A stretch of 39,975 bases of DNA, taken from Dimargaris cristalligena (lineage: Eukaryota > Kickxellomycota > Dimargaritomycetes > Dimargaritales > Dimargaritaceae). The stretch lies in contig JANBQC010000237.1 of NCBI GenBank assembly GCA_027576995.1, positions 1-39,975 on the forward strand. The letters run 5' to 3'. This document shows positions 33,807 through 39,975 of this stretch, one piece after another (the first letter of the stretch is position 1; each line of letters starts with the position of its first letter). The translations under genes and the position numbers were made by a program. The notes under the pieces were generated by a model. The model did no database searches. It was not told the DNA's origin and saw only the letters and a list, made by a program, of their open reading frames with translations.

Positions 33807-35760
33807 ATGAACCGCCTGTGGTACCTACTTCTGTGGGCCTCCGCGGTGCTCCTAGTGGGTATTCAGCATCGGTCAGTCGAGGCCGATCCGCTCGTGGCCC
33901 GCTTAATGGAGGACCCAAACACACGGTAAGTCCTAATGCGGGCATTCAGCAACAGCGTACCTATGATGCTATGGGACGACGGGCATCTAGGGCACATTCC
34001 CCGTTTCGCTTTTAAAGGAGGCCCCACCGACCCAGAGTTAGCTGGCTCATTTAGTTCCTTGGCAACTAGAGCGCGAACACAGTATACCCCATAATATGCT
34101 ATACACATAGCTACAATTACCCCCTTAATCGACACTGATGGATTCCACTCTAAATCTACCGATTATCCACTGAATCCTGATCACCACTGTCATCAAAATA
34201 TAACGCATCTAGTCTATCGACCTTTTTTGAAGAGCAGCACGATCCCTTCTGGAGCTTTATTGATACGCCGGAAGAAGAGCACTGGTTTAACCAGCGGGTC
34301 GACCATTTCGGGTTCTACAAGGACACCTTTCCCCAGCTCTACTTTATGAATGACACACATTACAAGCCCGGCGGGCCTGTCTACTGTAAGTAGCAAGCGA
34401 CTCGCTTTTTACAGACGAGTGGCTGGACATACATAATGGCCCCAGGGTCTACTCTATTATACCTACGATCCCATCCCACCGGCGTTCGACGAACTTACCA
34501 TCAGTTTATATCCACCATACCATATTTGTTTTATTCACGGAATTAGTGTACTCCCCCGGTGAGAGCTCTAATCGGGTCGCGACTGTAAAGCGCGGCTTCC
34601 TACTTACCCTGGCCAAGGAAACCAACGGCCTCGTATTTTCCCTTGAACACCGCTACTACGGCAAGTCCAACCCCGTACCCGATCTTAGCCCCCGTAATAT
34701 GCGCTACCTCAGCGTAGCCCAGGCCCTAGAGGATACGGCAAATTTCATCTTAACCGCCCCCTTGCCCGCCGCGGTAGCCAGAGCCGGTCCCCGCGATAAA
34801 CTGCGCTGGATTGTGGTGGGCGGGTCCTACGCCGGTAACCTGGCGGCTTGGATGCGTTTGAAGTACCCCGAACTGGTGTTCGCCGCTTATTCATCGTCTG
34901 GTCCGGTCCGGGCGAAATACGACTACTACGAATATGACTTGGCTGTACGTGAACGGTTGCCTTGTCGGGACCAAGTTCAGGCGGCAATCGAGCAAGTGGA
35001 CGCTGTGCTTGCCTCGGATGATGCCGACCAGATTGCCCTGGCCCAGAACATCTTTGGCCTACAAGCCCTGGACCGCGTGGCCGATTTTGCCGGCGCTCTG
35101 GTGGACCAAATCTCCTATCTAGTCCAGTACTACGCCCCGCCGCTCAAGGGTAAAGCGGATACGATTGAGGATTTCTGCCAGTATTTTAGTAACCACACCC
35201 AGCCGATCGATGCACTGGCCGCCGCCACCAAGCAGTACATCAGCGCGAACAAGTACAATGTGTTGGAACGGTTCGATACCTACCGCGGGGCCAGCAATTA
35301 CACCCTGGGCCAGGCCGGCCGGTCGTGGTTCTACCAAACCTGTACCGAATTCGGGTACTGGCAGACGGCCCCCCGGTTTCCGATGCCCAGTCTCCGCTCC
35401 AAACTGGTGGATATCGAATATAACGAGGGCCCCTGCCGTGCCTTCTTTGGTTCCCAGGTGCGTACCCCCGTCGATACGGACCGTATCAACTTTGCCTACG
35501 GGGCCGATACGCTGGAGGTGAGTCGGGTCTACTTCGTCAATGGCGAATTCGACCCTTGGCGTAAACTGTCCGTTTCCTCGCGCGAAGCGCCCCCGCGGGA
35601 GAATACCCCCGACGTGCGCGTCCAGGTGGTCCCCGGGGCTTCCCATTGCTATGACCTCCGTCAGCCGACTCCCGAAACAGACTCCCCCGCGCTGCAGGCC
35701 ATCCGCTCGGATATTGTTTCCACCTTCCAGCGCTGGCTGGGTGAGCCGACTATACCCTAA
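33807..35760 (+). CDS. Secreted serine carboxypeptidase, family S28 (prolyl-carboxypeptidase/TSSP-like)
   Basis: Three exons, 33807-33925, 34213-34385 and 34547-35760, with consistent phases (2, then 1), give 501 residues, a normal length for the family. Residues 1-26 are a signal peptide. The N-terminal S28 signature FNQRVDHF...TFPQLYF...KPGGPVY lies in exon 2. The alpha/beta-hydrolase catalytic triad is visible: S191 in GGSYAGN, D433 in NGEFDPW and H464 in GASHCYD. The HRYYGKSNP motif that typically follows the oxyanion region is present. Family members remove residues after proline from peptide ends and work extracellularly or in acidic vacuoles. Here the signal peptide suggests secretion, perhaps for nutrient or host-protein digestion. 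The gene uses GC-ending codons strongly, which suggests good expression. Function at family level is firm; the exact substrate is unknown. Confidence 0.94.
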
Positions 35761-36358
35761 TTTTGGCATTTATATACTCCGCCTTTCTCCTATTTACTTT
35801 TAGCTATCTCTATCACCCTCTCGCTTTTTCTCTACGTATGGACTATTTAACATTGCTTTTTCTGTAGTACCATCTCTCTTTGGATACTATCACTCTTTAC
35901 CAGAGTGCGAGTATAACCCGGTATGATTTCTAAGGATATCCTATATTCTGTAAATCGATTGTTTGCGTGAATAAATTCGCTGGCGTCTAATTATTTGCCC
36001 CCCTAGTAAGCTGGTTTAGGTACGTATGTCCCGGATATCCCTGGATTGCAGCGATACCTAGTGGGCATATAGTTATTTAGAAGTGTCTAATATATTGAAC
36101 GTATATTTCTGAGTCTGAGTCGCCCCGCTACTCTTACACCGGTGAAACCAGTCCCAGCACCAAATTAGCGCAAGGTTTAACCCCCCCCCCCCACTTTCTC
36201 CCAACTCTTACCTCTACTCCCTCGCATATTTATGGTTCACTAATATTACTGGGACCCACTCCACTCAACTTACTGGGCTATCTCACCCACCTTGTTTCTT
36301 TGCATTTACTTCCCCCAACTCCTTTTCCTACCTCTCTCCCTCTTCTTCCCCCTCAACC
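35761..36358. other. Intergenic region with C12 tract and CT-rich leader
   Basis: 600 bp between the S28 and macrodomain genes. It holds a run of 12 C at 36181-36192 and, from about 36299 to the ATG, a CT-rich leader. No gene was seen. Confidence 0.6.
36181..36192 (+). repeat. C12 homopolymer
   Basis: Twelve consecutive C lie about 170 bp upstream of the macrodomain start codon. This is one of many long G or C runs in the window. Confidence 0.9.
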
Positions 36359-37111
36359 ATGTCAATTGTCAAGGTCAGTAGCTTACCCACCGTGGCCCAG
36401 CAGCTCAAAAGTCGCGGCGTCCCTTCCCCGGCTCGCGTCTGGGAGGTCGTCTCGGTCTGGCGGGGTGACATCACCCACCTCGAAGTAGACGCCATTGTGA
36501 ATGCGGCCAAAAACTCGCTCATGGGCGGCGGTGGGGTGGACGGGGCCATTCACGCCGCGGCGGGTCCCGAACTGGTCCAGGCCTGTCGCCAAATCAAGGG
36601 GGGTTGCCCGACGGGCGAGGTGCGCATTACCCCGGGCTTCCGCTTGCCGGCTCGGCAGGTGATTCATACCGTCGGCCCGGTGGGTGAGAAACCCAGCTTG
36701 CTAAAGAGTTGCTACGAAAAGTGCTTCGCTAGTATGACGATGGTGGACGGCGACTCCCCACGGGGTATTCGTACCATAGCGTTCCCTTGTATTTCAACTG
36801 GCGTGTACGGCTATCCGGCCCGGAAGGCCGCGGAATTGGTGATTCCGACCACCAAGGCCTGGCTCGAGCAGGACGATCATTTAGCGCAGGTAAGGTTTGT
36901 AGTAATAGGTTGTACGGTCATAGTTATTGCTTAGACTAGCCTCAAGATAATACCAGCTACTAATTCCCATCTCTATGACCCCCCTTTTATCCTTCCTCAA
37001 ATAATACCACTATATCCAATTTTTACGCAGGTTGATCGGATTATTTTCTGTGTCTTCTCCGAGAGCGACTACAATCTCTACCAGGAAACCATTGCCCAGC
37101 ATGCCGAATGA
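36359..37111 (+). CDS. MACROD-type macrodomain ADP-ribosyl hydrolase
   Basis: Two exons, 36359-36889 and 37031-37111, joined in phase 0 (GTAAGG donor, ACGCAG acceptor, TACTAAT branch-like element at about 36959), give 203 residues. Nearly the whole protein is one macrodomain: WRGDIT (34-39), VDAIVNAA (43-50), [15 protein letters not shown] (56-70), [19 protein letters not shown] (89-107), [12 protein letters not shown] (142-153), and the final strand [12 protein letters not shown] in exon 2. Such enzymes remove ADP-ribose from acidic side chains of proteins and hydrolyse O-acetyl-ADP-ribose. D61 corresponds to the conserved loop Asp. The usual NAAN motif reads NAAKN here, so the second Asn is Lys51, with Asn moved by one place. 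There is no targeting signal, so the protein is probably cytosolic or nuclear. Family assignment is certain; full activity is not. Confidence 0.93.
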
Positions 37112-37528
37112 GCGGATATCTATCCTACTATGTAATAAAGCCCATATCATTGTCCCAATGTAATCAAGTTAGCTTTACAATCCAAACAAAGTGAAACCGG
37201 TGCCATGGGGGATTACGTCATGTATGAATAAGTCTGCTCAATGCGCATAGAAGCTCTTGTGTAGAACCTCTTCGTCGCCTTACGCCAAAACCAACTAGAG
37301 GAATGCGGGTTATGCATGTATTCCCTCTTTCCTTTCTAAAACACAAATGCACTGGCCGGTATGCCGTAGGGTCGGATTCGCTTCGAACATAACTCCTCAC
37401 TACCCTGTTTATTTGCTATTGCCGTTATTACGCTAAACTAAAAACATTGTCCGTTGTCCCTAGCGTACCGTATTCCTTCAAAGCTTGCTCCAGTTCCTCA
37501 ACCTCCCTATTATCCCAACTAAACCATA
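37112..37528. other. Intergenic region and POLD4 leader
   Basis: 417 bp between two same-strand genes. The last 70 bp (CTTGCTCCAGTTCCTCAACC and following) are pyrimidine-rich, up to the ATG at 37529. No other gene was seen. Confidence 0.55.
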
Positions 37529-38681
37529 ATGCGTACTCGGTCGGGTCTGGTCACCAACGCTCCCCAGGTCCAAAAACGCCGCCGTACGCACCCACCAACG
37601 GCCACCCCCTCTCCTTCACCCCCACCGTCTAACATACATGAAGTTGACGAGGCCCATCGGCGTAAACGAAACCCCCGGCGGCAACCGTCGTCGACTAATA
37701 TCTCTCCGGTAACCTCCACCCCCGTCAAACGGAAGCAGCCCGAACGACCATCAGAGGCGCATTATGCAAGTCCGCCTGAATCACCCCCATCCCCTTGGCC
37801 GGCGACTGCTCCCATTGAACTCCACTTCTCTCCCTCTGCCTATGCGGAGCCGGATCCCGTTGGCCATAAGCAAGCAAATTCAGGCGCGAGGGATAGGGTC
37901 AACAATCAGTCAGATCGATCCCAACATCCGGAAACTAGACAAGGTAATTCACTTGCGTAATTTTATCAAGGACCTAAACCAAATTTAAATGTTTAGTGGC
38001 CATAAAAATATATCCGGCTCTACTAAAGTCCTTAGTCAATCCTAGAGCTGAGCATTTTAGTCGTTTATTTACCACTACGTTGACTACCATAATTATACTG
38101 CCAAGCATCATGTGAAGCATGGGCACACCTTCCTGATGCTGTTATAGTATAGATATGTTTGTAAATGGACCACATACCATCCACCAATTTTACGTATTCA
38201 CCCCTTCTGCTGAATGAGGGAGTGGGATTGTGATGCCTGAGAGCCATAAAATACTGGTATTGGCCAATTATCCAATTGGTATAGTGGTCTGGGTGGCTAT
38301 TAACCGGTAGAGTGGGAACAATTTTTAGAGCTTACAAACACTACTAGCGGCTTTATTTATATATTTTCGATTGATGGAAATTAACCCAGTGTTCACCGGC
38401 TCATTCTTATCATCCAACTTAATATTTACACTCCTTGGCCGCTCTTTGGGCACCATCCCCCTATAGATGAACTGGAACTATTGGGACACTTCGACCTTAA
38501 ATATACCTATGGGCCTTGCATCGGCCTAACCCGACTCCATCGCTGGGATCGTGCCTCTCGATTAGGTCTCCAACCTCCACCTCTTATCCGAGATATCTTA
38601 ATGGACCATCGCAAACGGGATGACCCCCATTCCTCAATTTATGCGGCTTTTGAGGAAACCATATTCAATGGCCGCCTTTAG
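37529..38681 (+). CDS. DNA polymerase delta small subunit (POLD4 / Cdm1 family)
   Basis: Exon 1 is 37529-37943 and exon 2 is 38467-38681. They are joined in phase 1 across a 523-bp intron (donor GTAATT, acceptor CCTATAG), giving 209 residues. Exon 2 carries the conserved family core: DELELLGHFDL, YTYGPCIGLTRLHRWDRA and LGLQPPPLIRDIL (about 139-181). In the polymerase delta holoenzyme this subunit bridges the catalytic and second subunits and helps PCNA binding during lagging-strand synthesis and repair. Exon 1 is a basic, Pro/Ser-rich disordered region about 138 residues long, much longer than in the roughly 107-residue human protein. Its first 20 residues (MRTRSGLVTN, then a KRRR cluster) resemble the PCNA-binding start of human p12 but lack the aromatic residue. 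The intron is the longest seen here, so a missed small exon is possible, although the phases fit without one. Confidence 0.85.
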
Positions 38682-39975
38682 GCGTGATGGAAGAAGGGGC
38701 ACTGTTGCCAAAGATGGATTACAATTACCTCGTGGCTTTTAACCATAATATTAATGAACCAAATTTAAAAAAACATGTTGCAACTGGGTTCGCTAATGAG
38801 CGGGATGTTCTTCAAATAGTTGGCCTTATTCTTTTTGATTGACTTGAAAAAGAGGCCCTCAGATGATAAAATTGCATGTAGATCTTGTTCAGGGGCAAGA
38901 AATATAAGCTAGGTGAGCTAATAGGGTAGAGCTGGGGGGATATTGACCGAAGTTCAAACGCTTAATTACAAGAAACTTATATATTTTTAGAGACCAACTA
39001 CATTGTATTTGAATGCTATGATGCTGCAGAGTAGAAAACACTCTATATATACATCAAAATACAAATACAATACTCCCCTTCACGAATACGAGAGGGCTGG
39101 ATTATATAGATGGGGGGAAGAGCTGCCAGTCGATCTATCGCCTACTAATATATGCTTACATTGGCTAATTTGCACGCAACCCTCTTGAACATAAGCTACA
39201 CACTGCCCCTCGACCATCAAAACTGAGGTGAGCAACTCTTGCTTAAGACAACTGTGTGATATTCAACTCAGCTGTACACGGTATCCAATGTTATATATTA
39301 TATGGCATATAGTAAAATAGTCAAGATATTGAGTTCTAGTCTAAAATGTCTGCTGTCGCAAATGTGTGTTTCACCATATGGCCAGCCTGAGCCTACCACA
39401 TGCCATCACAAACAGTCTAATACTATGTTTGCGGCCCTTTTCAGTGTCTAAGCTGTACAATCTCGCTTCAATTGCCCTTGTTTTAGTATTTAGTCGTCGA
39501 GGGGACTTGCGGATAATTGCAAATAATCGGTCAGGGCCCATGCTTATAGTCGAAAATAATCGGTCACTCAGATCTCTATTAATTTAATTTCCGTACAATA
39601 AATGATCTAATTTTAGTGACCCTAGGGAAGCAGTCGGTTTGAACAAGAATCGACGTGTTCGCATAGACAAATCCACAACTAGATCACTTCAACCATATTC
39701 CCATTTACACGTGTAATTGTAAGCCAAACCTATCAAGCATAGCCAGCGAAGGATGGACCAGAATATTGAATAATCACCAACCTGGATGTTTAAAAGGAGA
39801 AGATGGCAGCAGGAAGGGGGGGGTAGTAAGAAAAAACTTTTATATAAACCAACTGTGGTTGGGTTACCCCGTCACACACAGGGCCTACTAACTAAAGGGT
39901 GAATAAATAGGGCAAGAAGGCCCTGTGAAAATAAAGCCATAAGGGAAATACCACAGGCGGTTGAGGCTCGGAGCC
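38682..39975. other. No gene recognised; right end of window
   Basis: AT-rich DNA. Plus-strand frames at 39003-39188 and 39366-39587 are of chance length. The second contains a short near-repeat (AATAATCGGTCA twice, near 39523 and 39557). A run of 8 G lies at 39816-39823 and a 12-bp palindrome centred on CACGTG lies at 39705-39716. Confidence 0.5.
39705..39716. promoter_or_regulatory. Palindromic E-box TTACACGTGTAA
   Basis: A perfect 12-bp palindrome with a CACGTG core, the hexamer expected for class B bHLH dimers such as the one encoded in this window. No gene start is recognised nearby, so its role is unknown. Confidence 0.25.

Noticed and set aside
35119..35769. 216-codon minus-strand ORF
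   Set aside because: It is a shadow of the S28 peptidase, whose sense strand carries the full catalytic triad.
37764..37988. Alternative plus frame within POLD4 exon 1 reading through the donor
   Set aside because: It would reach the intron boundary in phase 0, whereas the conserved second exon needs phase 1. Only the frame from 37529 fits.

Overview
The window looks like nuclear DNA of a filamentous, probably early-diverging fungus. The evidence is compact multi-exon genes with GT-AG introns mostly of about 70-220 bp, short secreted proteins with signal peptides, a chitin-binding (CBM18/hevein-type) repeat protein, and eukaryotic nuclear genes: a Max-like bHLH factor, the small subunit of DNA polymerase delta, a MACROD-type macrodomain hydrolase and a family S28 serine peptidase. 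Nothing seen here fixes the species. No rRNA, convincing tRNA, CRISPR array or intact transposon was found.

Layout. (1) 1-6.5 kb: a small secreted protein made of a duplicated cysteine module (minus strand), then mostly unassigned DNA and a GC-rich island at 4.7-6.4 kb carrying a 366-codon open frame of unknown function. (2) 8.0-9.7 kb: a secreted protein with seven chitin-binding modules in two exons (minus). (3) 9.7-15.4 kb: no recognisable gene. (4) 15.4-17.3 kb: a five-exon bHLH-leucine-zipper transcription factor (plus). (5) 17.3-29.3 kb: sparse. It holds a small acidic-tailed orphan, a possible terminal exon at 22.6 kb, a secreted His/Gly then Asp/Gly-rich polypeptide, and a two-exon 119-aa orphan. 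(6) 29.3-30.7 kb: a two-exon secreted orphan of 414 aa. (7) 33.8-38.7 kb: a dense plus-strand run of conserved genes: S28 peptidase, macrodomain hydrolase and POLD4/Cdm1.

How they may work together (inference). There is no operon logic. Most minus-strand genes encode secreted, lineage-specific proteins and have TATTTAAA/TATAAATA-like boxes upstream. The plus-strand conserved genes sit behind pyrimidine-rich leaders. The chitin-binding protein, the duplicated-cysteine protein, the His/Asp-rich polypeptide and the S28 peptidase would fit a secretome acting at a cell wall, either the fungus's own or that of a host or prey fungus. The bHLH factor, POLD4 and the macrodomain enzyme are intracellular functions.

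Limits. All gene models were built by eye from reading frame, splice-site phase and remembered family motifs. At this base composition dozens of ORFs of 60-100 codons are expected by chance, so unsupported ORFs of that size are scored low or left out.
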